Assembly (NCBI GenBank): GCA_963931925.1
Contig: OZ007581.1
Location: forward strand, 25,149,543-25,213,542
DNA from: Onchidella celtica
Taxonomy: Eukaryota; Mollusca; Gastropoda; Systellommatophora; Onchidiidae
Direction: 5' to 3'
DNA: 64,000 bases
The position numbers were made by a program, and so were the translations under genes. The notes below the pieces were generated by a model. It worked only from the letters and a program-made list of their open reading frames with translations, was not told the DNA's origin and ran no database searches. Positions 48,122 to 61,303 of this stretch are shown piece by piece. Position 1 is the first letter of the stretch. Every line of letters begins with the position of its first letter.

Positions 48122-49544
48122 CAAAGATACTAGACACACTAAGATGAGACAGCTAGCGCGTTTAGCGTGCACACATTTTGCACCGCCTCGTAGCGGCGAA
48201 TGCGTGGAAGTCGAGGACAATGCCGTATTTTACAAAGCCAAAATATAGGGAAGATTATTGAATTTTGTTATCTGTTCAGCTGTCGTTGTAGGCCTGATCG
48301 ACGTCATTTATTTTGTAATTATAATTTCAAGCCATGTGGGAAAACTCCCGCCATTTTTTTTTGTTGGTCAGCCATAGTATTTAGTAGCACTGTCACAAAC
48401 TGTCATTGTATTAAGCAATGGTTTTATAATATGCACCATGGACCCCGCCCTCGACCATCGCGCAAATTGCATGCACGTTTTTTTTAGAGGTGCAAAGAAG
48501 GGAGTATATCATCTTATCATTTCTAGTATCTTTGACTATAGTTAGTAATGTTAGTCCCAGAGACCGTGGTAAATGCGAGGACAGTCACTTCACATTAGTA
48601 TCATAAAAAACGTTTTTTTTTTTGTTTGTTTTGTTTTAGTTTGTTTGTTCCATTTCTGGCCGATAATAGGAATACTTTTGTTACAGATTTAATTTTTGTC
48701 ACTTAGGCTAGGCGCACATGAATGTTGTTTTTTTTTTTTTTTGGTTGCCATGTTTGAAAAACTATTTTGTTATCGATAATTAAGCTTTTCTTTTCACTTT
48801 ACTTTGAAGCCTGTACACAAGCTAGACTTGGTTTTTTATTTAAAAAAAAGAAAACGTTTTTCAGAAATGATATATTATTGACGCATCTTTCTGAAATTTG
48901 TCACGAGATTTTCCGAGGCATCTAAACAAGTCTATTAATAGCTATAGACTGAGTATCCTTACGGATTTTCTTTTTGTTTCCTCCTTTGTTTTGGATGAAA
49001 AAGCAAGAGGCAGGGTTAGGGATTCGATAAGATTTAAGGTTGAGGATAAGGGCGATGTTAGGGATAGTGCGTATACGTACGCGCCGCTAGTGCGAAAGGC
49101 TTGGGGATCCGTACGTACCTATAACAACGGCCCTCTAACAGCAGGCTTTTCCGAAGAGGAACGATCTGCAGGAGGTTAAAAACATTTATTTTTATTCAAT
49201 ATGCACAGCCATGTTATATTCGTTGTTTGACGAAGATATTGTGGAAGTTCGTTTTTGAAGGACAGAATTAAGTAGGCCTAGTGAAAATCTTTAGCTTGCC
49301 CGGCATAAACATTGCATAAATTGTGTGTGTCAATTAATTTAGTCAAGAGTTTTGTAGATCTAATGTATTAATTTTGAATTTGGTATTTTGTATACTTCTT
49401 TAATGCCATTTGGGAAATATGTCGTAGTGTCATTGCAGCCCAGTTACAACTGGAGCAGACACGTCGTCACCATAGTGCAATGCCTGTCGGAGGGTTCTCT
49501 TTTTTTTGGAGGGGCGGGGGTGATTAGGATAATATTTAATCAAT
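48122..49544. other. No gene recognised
   Basis: T-rich tracts at about 48613-48650 and 48728-48742. The 93-codon plus frame at 48898-49179 shows no recognisable domain. Confidence 0.35.
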
Positions 49545-49771
49545 TTTGCCAGGACAGCAGCCAAGGTATCTTCAACGTGCGCATCGTCGACACGCCCCCC
49601 CCCCCGAGTTTTTCGTCCTTATCCGAGAAGACTAGGTGCTCGATCCTACTTCTTATAGGAGCAGGGACAGAAAATCCAAAAATTTCACCGTGCTTGCACC
49701 GACCGGGATTCGAACCCGGTACCTTCAGCATGAGAGGAGAGAAACTTGCCTCTAGACCACCCTGCCCCTAT
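49545..49771 (-). mobile_element. tRNA-derived SINE, copy 2
   Basis: On the minus strand the head reads GGGTGGTCTAGAGGCAAG (A-box region) and GGTTCGAATCCCGGTCGG (intact B-box), then the CTTCTCGGATAAGGACGA body. It points away from copy 3, with heads facing each other about 45 bp apart. Confidence 0.82.
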
Positions 49772-49816
49772 ATAGATCCATCTTACGGGTAACTGTATCT
49801 TGTGGGATAATTTTAA

Positions 49817-50145
49817 GGTGGTCTAGAGGCAGGGTGCTCGCCTCTCATGCCGAAGGTACCGGGCTCGATGCCCCGTCGATGCAATTGAACGTTTTTTTCG
49901 AGAGAAATGTAGGATCGGGCACCTAGTCTTCTCGGATAAGAACTAAAAACACGGAGGACACGTGTGGATGCTGCGCACCTTAATGATATTTTGGCAATTA
50001 AAATTAAAAAAGAACTGCCCGAAAAAAAAAAAGCAAGAAAAAACCACTTCCTGCGACAAAAACAAGGAACAAGAAACATAAAAAGAAAGAAAAGTGAGGC
50101 ATAATAATAATTAATGCCAAGGGCAGCGAACCTCCTTAAGTAAAG
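49817..50145 (+). mobile_element. tRNA-derived SINE, copy 3
   Basis: The plus strand begins GGTGGTCTAGAGGCAGGGTG, with a decayed B-box (GGGCTCGATGCCCC). The shared CTTCTCGGATAAG body and A-rich 3' part follow, ending near ATGCCAAGGGCAGCGAACCT. Confidence 0.8.
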
Positions 50146-53100
50146 ATCCAAGCACAACTTCACCCTGGCTTAGGTAAGAAAAATCCCCTTAACACCATCT
50201 TTGTCCTCTCCCACCGCCGGTAAAGAATATTGAATATCCACGACAAGGCTTGAAAAATGGCAAGTTTGCATAAAACATGTGCCTGTTTCTTTAGATACAT
50301 GACTTTTATTATATAATTTATATAATTTAATATATAATTTGACCAAATTTGAAGACAGTTTCAGGAATTTACTTCAATGCAGATAATTAAACAAATGAAG
50401 AAGAAGAACAAGACCCCCCCCCCCCCCCATAGTATAACTTTTTCTCCCATGTGGTGCTCCTAAAAAGTCGTTGTTCTTATCTTATCGAAATGTTTAATTA
50501 ATTATATGTAATTTTACGTAATTTAAAGCGTTTGGTGACTCCAGAACTAGAGAGCTCCCGAAACCCGTACATTGATTCCAGCTCATTCTATTGCAGTGGT
50601 TCTGAACGTGGGTGATATTACCTTAAGGAGGGGGAGGAGGTTGGAACATTTTTAATTTCCATTGGAGGGGAAAGCGAAGGAAAGGGCGACAAAGGGACCG
50701 ATAACGATGAAGAGGGGAGATATGGGGAGTGAATGGAGGTCGATTATGGGCAGTCACTGACTTGTTGAACAGTAAGTGTAGTTTTATGAATGGAAAAGGC
50801 ATGTATTATGCATTTAAGGCATTAACGATAAAGAATGGTTTCTGTTTTATAATGAATCATCAACACCCATTTTGTCGTTAATAAAGCGCAGAAAAACTTA
50901 AAGGGCATGTGAATGATAAATTTTGCGCGCTGGCTCAATTCGCTCAAAACATACTCTAACACCTATTTATCACATTGAGACTGATATTTTCTACATAGAC
51001 AATGTTTGTTTGTGTTTATTTTGTTAAAGAAAAAAGCTTTCAAATACTACCGAGTTTTTGCGGTGACGCGACGATTTGTGCCCTACGTTCTGTACACCTT
51101 AGCAAATCGATGTAAGCAGCCGAAGGTAGACTTGTGCTAGGCATGCACTGTCCTCTGTTGCTAGATGCATTTGCAAAAAGAAAAAAAAAAAGTCCTATGA
51201 ATTTAAATCGGCGAAAATTAAAAGGCCTGGACTAGTGAGAAAGATTTCAGCAATGAATATTCTTGCGTCAATCCGACGTAGATTCGTAAAAGATTTCCAA
51301 AGGATTGGCACGATGAACGTAGGAGCAGGTCAGCGACATCAGACCGATGTCGGTGGGATATCGTAACCTGCAAATCTAAATGGGAACAATGTCATTATTA
51401 CACATCTGGAAATTTGATACTAGTCCTATGGATCGGATTTCCGTTGGTTTGCTGTCTGGGACACAATCTAAGAAGAGAACCTAATAAAAGGATACGTCAA
51501 ATTTATTTTAGAGCAATAGAAAAATGAATGATTGTCTGTTGAAAGTCTGTATAAAATGAAATTAAGTTTATGTAGACATATTTCAATATTTGTTTTAGAT
51601 AATCGAAGAATTATACAACACTCCATGATTAAAAGATGATGAAGATAAAAGGAATCCACCCATTAATATGTAGAAAATCACACTGAAATCTTTCAAATCC
51701 GCTTTCCTAGAAATATGACTTTTCGCAACTCTTGTGACAAAACGACTTGTTTTAGTATCTCGCCAAAAATCACTTTTTAGCACTTGGTTTGCAAATTGCC
51801 CACTTTATTGTCTCTTAAATTTATTTTTTGCAAAATTATAGTTAACAAAATATGAAAATGCCTTAGTGCAAATCTCTGCGGCAAATTAAAGAGATACCTT
51901 GGCTTTTCTTGACACTTTTTTGGATAAAGACCCAGAAGCCTTTTTCTTGCAAGTCGTTAAATGCATGTATTAGGTGGAAGATCGATATCACAGAAAATAT
52001 CCATATCGAAATTTCCAATATGTTGTTCACGTTTTTCTAATTATTAAACTGCTTCTTTAACGAATAAGGACAAAAATGCACAACAATTTTAAATAAAATA
52101 GTACAAAATTCCAGTATTTTTCACCCAACAAAATGAAATTTTATTCTTCATGAAAGTAAAAACTCTCTTTTTCATGCAGATATCCTCAAACCGCAATATT
52201 ATTGTGGAAGGCTGCATTCCAACGGCTAGCCGCCCCACATCTCCTTTGCTGCTGCTAGCAACCCAGTACAGATGGTTGGAGCTGATGCATACCCAAAGTT
52301 TCACCACACTATGTTCCTTTTTCTTGTTACAGAGGAGTTCTGGCACATTCTGAACGCCTGTTTGATTTGAAAATTTTAAAAAGTACATAAATACACACAG
52401 TGCATTTGACACATTTCTTACACAATGTAATAACAGACAATGTAAACAGTGTTTGTCATTTCTAGCTCTCATCAGTAGAAACGAGAAATATGCAACCAAT
52501 AACATCATGATATAAATGCTTATTTTTCAGCTTAGTTTATTCCCAGTATGTGAAGACATTGTGTTGGTTTCTTGATGTATGAAATGTTACAATTTTTGAA
52601 ACACAACTTTTACTTTTATTGTGCAAAAAATGTTACTGGATCTCATAGCTTCTTCGTGAGCCTTGTGCAGTGCACAGTTCTACTGTAGTGACTGTCTGCC
52701 AACAGAATCAACACATTTAGTTTCAGGCCTCTGATGAATACCTGCTAGTCTATACCTTTGGGCTTTGTTCTTGATTTTAAAATTATCATTAATAATAATT
52801 TACCTTTGGCACCATGCCATCCGTCAAACCAGTGCTTTATGTCAGGCCTGGTCTTCATGAACTTTTTGACACTGTTGAAGTGATCTGTACATTAGTCTGA
52901 GCCCCTCCAACTCCATGGACACATGAGTTTGGTGCCTCTTTGGGGCTGACACATATGAACACATGAAAGACACTGAAAATCAGCTCTAAAAAGTAACCAA
53001 TAAATAAATCATGAGACCTCAGGTCAATTATCTACAGCGTAGTTAGGATTTAGAAAATGTAAACATCATATTACATCTGATGGATCACACATGGCTAAAA

Positions 53101-53949
53101 GTGTCATGCATAGATGATGTCAGTAAATTACATGCATGGATGGAATTGAAATTTTCTTGTCTTGTAAATTCAGTCACTATATTATAATCTATGAGAGCTA
53201 AGCAATCCTGCCGCTTTGAAAAATCAGGAGCGTGTTTTTATTAATGACAAGTGCAAGCTGTCTCTATCACTAGTATCACATCACTGTGGCAGGAAATGAA
53301 AAAAAAACAAAATTAAACATGACAGTAGTTTCAAACAATAATGTTACAGGATTTACAAGGAAATATATAATATATAAGATATTTGCACAGACTGATCTAC
53401 ATATCTACACCTATGGTAGGAATAATTTCAACTTTTGTATTTTTATTTTCAATCCTAGGTTTTCTAACAGTAGTAATGTTTGTTTACATTACAACACCTA
53501 GGCTATAAATTCAAAGTGTCCACATTAGCAACAAATATTTTGAGGACTGGTGATAGTGCAGGTAACAAAAAGGCTGATTGAGTAGAGTAAGGTGGGCCAA
53601 GAATGAGGAAGGTGAACATTTTTGAAAGAAAAAAATTGCAGAATTCTGAAATTAAATTAGACTCAACTATGACTGATTCCTGTCACGGCAATGTGATGGG
53701 TATTCATATTTTTCAGGCCTGCTTGGGCTTTGTAGGTAAGTATGTACAGTAGGGCTTTTTATGGCCGAAAGAATGAAAAAATTATTTCCCCAAAATGTTC
53801 GTTCATGCCTGTAAACTAGCATTTAAAAGTACAACATGTCAGGGAATAACAGACCTCAGGTACTTTTTAAATGACTAGATACCAAAGACAATTTTTTTTT
53901 TGAAAATTGACGATTGCGACTTGATCTAGTCTAATAGATCTATGCGGCG
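50146..53949. other. No gene recognised
   Basis: AT-rich sequence with a 16-base poly-C run at about 50414. Frames such as 52089-52508 show no recognisable domain, splice context or repeat partner. Confidence 0.4.
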
Positions 53950-54236
53950 CGCCATGTCCTTTCAGAGAGAGGTTAAGATCTACAACTAAACTGAAAAAAA
54001 AAAATGTTTATACTCTATTAATTTTTTTACAATTTTTTTTTCCAGATATAAATACAAAACCATTTTTGAGAATGTTACCAATGTGATACAATTATAAAAC
54101 TAATTCCATTGTGAAAGTAAGAAGCTCTGAATATGAAACATAAACACAAAGACTTGTATTCAAATAAATCGTGAAGGGCGAAAAGTGGTTGCTGTCGCTC
54201 CGACAGGCCGTAAAACCCCAACTCAAACTACTAGTA
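53950..54236. repeat. Interspersed repeat family C, copy 3
   Basis: Aligns end to end with 21414-21690: CCTTTCAGAGAGAGGTTAAG, CTCTGAATATGAAACATAAA, GTGAAGGGCGAAAAGTGG, AACTCAAACTA. Confidence 0.65.
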
Positions 54237-55532
54237 GGTCTATCACTCCGAATGTTAAATTAATGTTTCACGATATTTTTTCATTATAAGTAGAAGTGAG
54301 TTCCTCGGTCCTAATACAACAGATGATGCCTATGGATACTAAACTACCGGCCCAACGCTGTCTGGACTAACCCTTCTTACTACACTATTGTCTACAATGA
54401 TGCTGGCTTTTGCATCAGCAATAATTGAGCTGAAACTGGAAAGCATTGACATTAGATTTATACAGATCTAGAGAGTGAGGAAAGCGACTATGTGTACATA
54501 ATAGGTAGCCTAGATCTAGTCTTTTACTAGACGTTTTGCTAAACTGTCACATCTAATAATTATCTTGTTTCTAGACTGACTTGACCAGTGGCTAGCCTGT
54601 GTGTTCTGGACTCACCTCTTATATTCCTTCACCTAAGCGTTTCTTTGCCACAGTTAGTAGAGGCTGAATTTCTATGTCTGTGTTCTCTTCTGTTTGATGG
54701 CTGAAGGTGGGTGGCACAGTATCTGGTCCTATTCAATGCTGTATGGTGTTGTAACCGATACACTATTTAGCAGACAAATACAAATGATCTGGCTCGAAAT
54801 CGAAGAGCACCCTTCACAAAACCACCTGCTTTCTGCGAACGGCGACCTACTGACCTTTCTAGTTTTTTGTTTTGTTTTTTCTTTTTTCATCTCTAGGATA
54901 ATGGTGGAATCTCATTATTTCACCTCCAGATGTACGGTTATTTGCTGATCGACAGCTGACAGCAGCAGACAACACCATTGCTAGGCTTTTGTTTACAGTT
55001 TCGGTGACGTCACTTCAGTCTCTACGAGCACGAACGGGAATTATTCGCGTTCAGTTGACGAAATTTGACGAGCCGATAATTCGTCCTTCAATCCCACTCT
55101 ACAGAAAACACTCGCCCATCGGTAAATGTTTTGAAAGCTTTGGGGTGAATGAAAGGACATCTTCAATACTGAAAATGGCCTAAAGACGTTGACGACATTC
55201 CAACGTTCACATGCCTTTTAACATCTTGACTTGTGTGCATTCTGTCTTTTTGTGAACTGTATCGATTGGGTTTGGCTATGTTTTTTATTTCTTGTTGTTG
55301 TTGTTTGCTGGAGGGAGGGGCGGGGAGAATGGGCGATGACAGAAAATGTGGAGCGTAAGGGGACAAGTGCCTGCAAAAGGTTGCGAACCGCTATTTTAAT
55401 GGTTCTGCCTCGTATCTCTTGATGTGTACTTTTTTAAGATCCGCTATTATAGAGCAAAATGTTCGCCGTCTTCCAAGTAGTAAAAATTGTCACAAAAACA
55501 ATAAAAATAATGGTGACACAGAAATATTCAGA
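54237..55532. other. No gene recognised; downstream flank of gene B
   Basis: No exon could be supported. A minus-strand AATAAA at 55538-55533, about 275 nt past the gene B stop, is a plausible poly(A) signal for gene B. Confidence 0.4.
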
Positions 55533-55699
55533 TTTATTTCGATAATACTAGACATATAATGATGATCACGTGAAATTTGACAAACAGACGCCCCTTGAGC
55601 GTGAGGGCTGGAAAAAAACAAAACTGGAAAATGGCAGCATTTGGGAGTAAGGTAAGACTTGACAAATAATATGTCTCAATGCCTAGAGTACTCTCTGTC

Positions 55700-55726
55700 T
55701 TTCTCTGCCTCTCTCTCCTTCTCTCG

Positions 55727-55768
<42 letters not shown>
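55700..55768. repeat. CT microsatellite in gene B 3' UTR region
   Basis: Mostly (CT)n, lying between the stop at 55813 and the candidate poly(A) signal. Confidence 0.9.
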
Positions 55769-55812
55769 GTTGTTATTTTTATATCCATTGTCATTGGTGT
55801 AAGTAAATCGAT

Positions 55813-58800
55813 TTAAACATCGTCCAATTCATGCATGCGACCACTCAAGTTGAAGATTTTGCGTCCCATCTCAGCAAACAGATCTTTGCCATATTTCACG
55901 CCCTTGTAGGAAGAAATGCTCTTGTGCCATTTGGGCCAGGTAAAATGGAAGGCTGGAATACAAGGGAAACATTAAATGGTAGAAATTATCAACAGCGTGA
56001 ATGAATTAATGAATGGGCCAGTGACTGTATGAGGAAGAGGAGATTACTGGTGGAGTTTGTAGTTTTGTTTAAATCACTATTGTACTAATGATAAGAATAA
56101 AAATTCGTATGCTTTTGCTCCATTGGGCCATGTAACCAAAACATTCACAAGAAGTCCTAGTAATGATCCTCTCTGTCGTCGGAACAAAGGCGTGGAGGGG
56201 GAGGGGGGGGGAGGGGGGGGGTTAATATTTTTCCGTACGAGCTTTAGCAAATTCAGGAGCCGGGCAGCAACAGACCCCCAAACACAGGTGATCGGGTAAG
56301 GGATTTCTCGTCCTATCAAACACTGCCATGGGTGCTGCAATCTCTGGACTGTGCCTGGCATGACTCTGAACGTCACCAAAAATCCCTGGGATCTGTTGGA
56401 GTTGTCCTGTGTTTGGGGGTGTGTTGCTGCCCCGCTCCTGAATTTGCAGCTCGTACAGAACAAAAAATCACTCTGGCGGGGGTGCGGGGGGGGGGGTGTT
56501 CCTTTTTGGGGTCGAAGAGGGGGGTGGGAGGTACAAATTTATAATTCATTACCTGAAATTTCTTTCCAACTGAAGAACATTGTCTTGGAAGTCTCCGTGA
56601 GAGGACGCCGGTACCCTTCCCCCCACACAGGGTGGTTCTGGCCATTGTAGTTGCAAACCTAGTGAGGGAAAGAGCGAATGTGGGAGTGAAAGAGACAGAG
56701 TATGGAAAAGAGGGGTTGGGAAAAAGGAATGAGAGGAAAGATAGGAGGAAGACAGGCAGACAGAGAGAGACAGACAAGACAATGAGGTAATTGAGAAAAA
56801 GAGAGAGACACACAAAGAGAGAGAGCGAGACAGAAGGAGGGAGGAGGATGAGGGTGAGAGATAGAGGACGGAAGAGAGAGAGAGTAAAAGAGAGAGAGAA
56901 GAACAGAGATCAGGCATTCCTTATAAATTAAAGAAGGAGAAACCATTATGATAATGATCCTTTACATGAACACAAAGAGTATAGTAGCTGTTAATTAAAT
57001 AGTGCAAAGAAAAAGTGCACACACGCCTTGCCTCAAGAGGGAGAGAAAGGGAATAGAAGGGAAAAGGATTAGAGACAAAGAGGGAGATAAAACGAATAAG
57101 GAGGAAGCGGCAGAGAGAAAGAAAGGCGGTGGGGAAACAGAGCGAGAAAACAAAAGTTTCATCCTGATTATTACATGTTCGCCTGTTTCATCGCGATCAT
57201 CGCCATTATTATCAATAGAAATCATCATCAGCATCATCATCATCATTACCATCATCAGTATCATCATCACCTTCAGCTCCATCAACAAACAGCTTCACTA
57301 CCAACAAAATCATTATGAAATAAATAACTCGGAGGAAATCGATACGATATCGATCTCAACAGCCTGAGCCCTATCACCACCACAAACTCCAACAACAACA
57401 ACACAAAAAAAAATAAAAAAATAAGAACAGCGATAATGCACCTGTAACTTTCGATCAATAAGCACTTTATCCGGGTTCCTCTCGTACATTCGATACGGCA
57501 GAAATTGACCATTGAATGCCCACAGGTCGTCTCTGTAGTATCTGGAAACACAAAACAAAACGAAAAAAACAACAACAAAAAACAAAGATTACAAGATTGA
57601 ACTTTAAAGCAGTTGGCGCACTGAGACAAGAAAATTGTGTTTCGGCTTTAATGTTAGTATGTAGTTAAGCATGACCACGCCCACTGGAAGGTTCAAAACA
57701 ATTCTGTCGCACTAGTTGTGGCGTGTCTGAACTATCTTGAGAGAGGAAGAGGAAAGACATGTCTCAAGCACAGTCAAAACAGACACAAAATAAGCCACTG
57801 TTGTTGTTTTTTTAACTACTGTGCTTAGTTAAATTTGATTTGCGTTTGCACAGTCAATAATATGATGAAAAAAGAAGAAGTTTCAAGCTTAAAGCTATGG
57901 TTGGGGGGGGGGGGGTCTAGGAATTGAACAGGCGGAGGTGAGCGCTGCCTAAAGGCAGGCGTCATGAAGAGAAAAGTCCTTCGCTACATGCCATTCGCCA
58001 CTCGTTGCTGGCTAAAAGTAGCCCGTTGATTTCCATTGGTCACTTGTCCAAAGTTATCCATCGCACTGCCATTTGCCATCCGTTGTTAGCTTTATGACAA
58101 AAGTCCACACATCATACAACTTAAATCTTTCTGTGACGAGCACAGAGTTCTGTAGAACTCTATGGTTACAAGTGATTTACACGTGAGATACACGTCATGT
58201 ATACAGCAGTTTGCGACTTACTTGATGAGGCGAGCGGCAAATTGCGTGTAACTTTTTGTATGTGACTGGATTTTTGTGCGGCTTGTAACCAGCGCCAAGC
58301 GGCGAGCGGATGTTCCTTTCTCCGTATGATTCCTTTCCTATGCTCAGATGTGTTCCTTGAAATTAAATCACCTCAAATAATGAAAAGCGTGCGGCGAGTG
58401 GCGAGCAACTTTCTCTGTCTGACGCCGGCCTTAGTAGTCTCATATCCAGCAGGACGGAGCTAAGTGACAGGTGCTGCAGTCACCTAATGTTTGTCTTTTT
58501 ATGTAAAGATACACACTATTTTTTTTTTTATTAAAGGGGTGTATAATGCCTGAAAAATGCTGGGAGACGAGGGACAAACGTTTGAGACCCCTTCGTGCAT
58601 ATTCTGTCTCACTCTGACTGTGCTCTGTCCTCTTCCTCATCTCTGGCGCCTACCAAAACCAAGACAAGGCAGACAGTGGACGACAAGAATGAACAAACAA
58701 GATCAAACAAGACACAAGTCGAGGGATAATTGATAATAGAGAGCTGAGAGCCATTGGCTTACAGAAACAACGAGCTTCAACCGAGTTGGGGTTTAAGATA

Positions 58801-59741
58801 AGTTTTGCCTCACCGATCAGTGTAACCTCTTTAGTTTGCAAACTTGCCGCAGGAATAAATTTAGAGATTGGCCTCAAGTTTGCCACAAAAACCACAATTG
58901 TGAGATTTTTGCTACAAAGCCCAAGTAACACCCATGTAGTTTCTCCTTCATTTCGTTTGTTTTGGGGTCTTTGTTTTCTTAAGATCTCTGCTCTTGGCAT
59001 TTGCACCTCTACAAAGATGTTTTGAAGTCGTTTCCTTCCTCGTGTGGACTTTGCCTTGCACTTTTTATTGTCGCCGTTTCTTCTGTACGTGAAAGTAAAA
59101 ATTTCATTTCCACAACCAAGTGAGTTTTACCCTGAAGCAAACCCAGTGTTTGTCTAAAGCTATGCTTCCCTCTATCAATAAGGACAACTTTAATTGCGAT
59201 AGGTATGCTCAGGTGCAAGCAATGTTCTCCCCTGGTGTCGAAATAAGAGAGCTGATTTCTTCGCCGACGCGATGCAACAGCTTGTTCGACATTGGCATGT
59301 GTGCATGGAAAAGGATAGTGATTACGTGGAAAAGGGGAAATTCTCAGCTGTCACCAGATTATGTGATTCATGTAAATGTAAAGCATACAATTATTGAAAT
59401 AATCGTGTAGGCAAGAACTTACTATTCAGCCACCCATCACAGTTGTCAATATTCCCAGCTGTCACCAGATATGTGATTCGTGTAAGTGTCTTGTATAGCA
59501 TACAATTGAAATAATCGCGTAGGAAGGAACTTGTCAACCACCCATCATAGTTATCAATCAAGTTTCCTTACCTAAATGAATGAGCTACAATTTTCAGGAA
59601 CTCGGAACCAGGTTTACACAGAAACATTCCAAAACTCATCGTGTCAGGCCACTCTCCTCTCAGCGGCCAGTCCAGACAAAACACGGTCTCGTAACGTCTG
59701 TCTTCTTCTGGTACACGGTTGACCCACATCACATTCCAGTC
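55813..59741 (-). CDS. Glycosyltransferase-like gene B (paralog of A), 3' part with stop
   Basis: Four exons join in frame: 59741-59572 (170 nt), 57541-57442 (100 nt), 56658-56553 (106 nt) and 55952-55813 (140 nt with TAA). All acceptors end AG and all donors are GT. The peptide reads DWNVMWVNRVPEEDRRYET, LRGEWPDTMSFGMFLCKPGS, YYRDDLWAFNGQFLPYRMYE, NHPVWGEGYRRPL, FFSWKEISAFHFTWPKWHKS and ends GRMHELDDV. The first three exons have exactly the sizes and phases of their gene A counterparts, so the two arose by duplication. As in A, the exon begins D-W-N where D-x-D is expected. Upstream exons (GGIY block, membrane anchor) were not found before the right edge. Role: probably a Golgi sugar transferase; donor and acceptor unknown. 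Confidence 0.78.
56670..57290. repeat. Purine-rich and ATC microsatellites in gene B intron
   Basis: (GA)n-rich tracts at about 56740-56900 and 57030-57130, and (ATC)n at about 57220-57285, fill the intron between the 100- and 106-nt exons. The long frames across them are artefacts. Confidence 0.85.
57953..58431. mobile_element. Harbinger-like MITE
   Basis: The ends AGGCAGGCGTCATGAAGAGA and AGGCCGGCGTCAGACAGAGA (read inward) are inverted, with TAA on the left and TAG on the right, as for a decayed TTA/TAA-type duplication. The interior has repeated GCGAGCGG/GCGAGTGG units and their complements (CCGTTG, GCCATTCGCC). Non-coding. It lies in the gene B intron between the 170- and 100-nt exons. 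Confidence 0.55.
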
Positions 59742-59929
59742 CTGTGGATTTTGGTTATGTAAAGCAAAATTAAAAAAACAAGCTGGTTGAAATGCGAGAG
59801 ACCTTCCCACAAAGTTCAGATCGCCTCTTTAAACAAATTTAGAAGCAAAGTGCACTGGAGACAAGTTTGCCTCGCCTCGGTTCTGTGGACTATGGAGCAA
59901 ATGGGTTTGAGTAATCTCCTTTCTTTCTT

Positions 59930-60128
59930 TCTCGCCGACGTCTCTTCCCAAGCTTGTTACACACTGGATCGCTGATTTAGTCGTCCTCGGAGAAAGCGTA
60001 TAGTTACGAACCTTTTTACACGTGGATGTAGGCCTTCGCAAAGTTCATGCATACCGGGTAGCGTTTTGCACCGATACATAAGGCCTACACCACCGTGTAC
60101 CCAGTTAAGCACAGTTCATGCATACGGG
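59930..60128. repeat. MITE family B, partial copy 3
   Basis: GCTGATTTAGTCGTCCTCGG, ACACGTGGATGTAGG, GTTCATGCATACCGGGTAGC and a terminal AGTTCATGCATACGG match the right half of 35875-36394. Confidence 0.65.
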
Positions 60129-60249
60129 GCTGCCATTGGAACCTATGTCAGCCTTAGGCCCCAAACGCAGTGAAATTCAACTCCTCCACGTTTTCAACTG
60201 TCAACTTTTGAAGAATGAATGCTGCACGAAAGCTGTGCACGGAGTGGGA

Positions 60250-61020
60250 ACTACTTCTTTTCAATTTCGGGATTTCTTTGCAAGGTTTCAGTTTCCCTCT
60301 TCTTAGGTGCCATAGATGGCAAGCACATAAGAATAAAAAAAAACAAAAAACGGATCAGGCTCAAAGTATTTTAATTACAAAGGATTTTGCTCAATCGGCC
60401 TGCTTGCTGTTACAGATGCAGATGGAAAATTTACTCTACTTGACATTGGTCCTTGTTGAGGCAACAGCGATGCTGGAGTGTTTAACTGTTCCCCAATTGG
60501 CAGGCGGCTAGCAGCAAACAAACTGAACAATCCTCAATCAGACAATATTCCAGGCACACAAACTGAAATTCCCTACGTTTTCGTAGCCAACGATGCTTTT
60601 CCACTGACCAAGCACACCATGAAACCTTTCTCTCATAGGCAGTTGACACATGATAAAGAACTTTTTAACCACCGATTGTCACGTGCTCGAAACTCGGTTG
60701 AATGTGCCATCGGCAAACTCGCAGGAATGTGGCGAATACTCCAGCGCCCAATAGAAGCACAACCCAAAACTGCTACTGACATGGTCAAGGCAATTACTGT
60801 TCTACACAATTTTGTGATTCTTGAAGGGCCCGAGAGAGGAACTGTAGACGCAAAGGCAAGAGGACACAGTGAATCAACAGGAAAACCCCAGTATACAGTT
60901 GGTTAACAGCCAGAAAAAAAAATCCGTTCAACAGTTCAAACTCTGGACAACAGGGAAATATTCATGAATTATTTCCTCTCTGAAAGTGGACGCCTCCCAT
61001 GGCAAGATGCAATGTGCTTT
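60250..61020 (+). pseudogene. Second PIF/Harbinger transposase, decayed
   Basis: Fragments in order: RDFFARFQFP, then GAIDGKHIRIKK (first Asp, about 60313) in another frame, then an open stretch at 60478-60906 with VFVANDAFPLTKHTMKPF (second Asp) and RARNSVECAIGKLAGMW (Glu), LHNFVILEGPE, and finally IFMNYFLSESGRLPW to about 61020. At least two frame breaks and a short upstream region make it non-functional. It differs clearly from the intact transposase at 5879-8392, so it is a different Harbinger family. No termini could be defined. Confidence 0.8.
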
Positions 61021-61055
61021 AACCAATCAAATCTACTTCTGGTTCATTGCAGACA

Positions 61056-61057
<2 letters not shown>

Positions 61058-61115
<58 letters not shown>

Positions 61116-61150
61116 GAGAGAGAGAGAGAGAGACAGAGAGAGAGGGAGAG
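61058..61150. repeat. GA/GACA microsatellite
   Basis: Mostly (GA)n with a (GACA)n core. Confidence 0.95.
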
Positions 61151-61218
61151 AAAATTCATTAATGATTACAGGCCTAATAATAAAATACGAGTAATCAATT
61201 TGTATCTTAGATTCTTAC

Positions 61219-61303
61219 CATCAAGATCAAATTGTTTGCCAGTATCGTCCCATGCTTTGTTGATGTATATTCTGTTGCTAAAGTTTATGTTTGTTTTTGC
61301 CAT
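61219..61303 (-). other. Possible first exon of a Harbinger accessory protein
   Basis: ATG at 61303 opens a short frame, MAKTNINFSNRIYINKAWDD then TGKQFDLD, ending at a GATG|GTAAGA donor. It lies downstream of the transposase relic and on the opposite strand, the same layout as the MADF gene of the intact element. Homology to a known accessory protein could not be confirmed. Confidence 0.3.

Noticed and set aside
49680-49771. tRNA gene (B-box GGTTCGAATCC present)
   Set aside because: The tRNA-like head continues into a shared SINE body found at three loci and does not form a clean cloverleaf by eye.
56373-56946. Overlapping Ser/Leu-rich frames
   Set aside because: They read purine-rich (GA)n intron sequence of gene B; only the 106-nt exon is supported.
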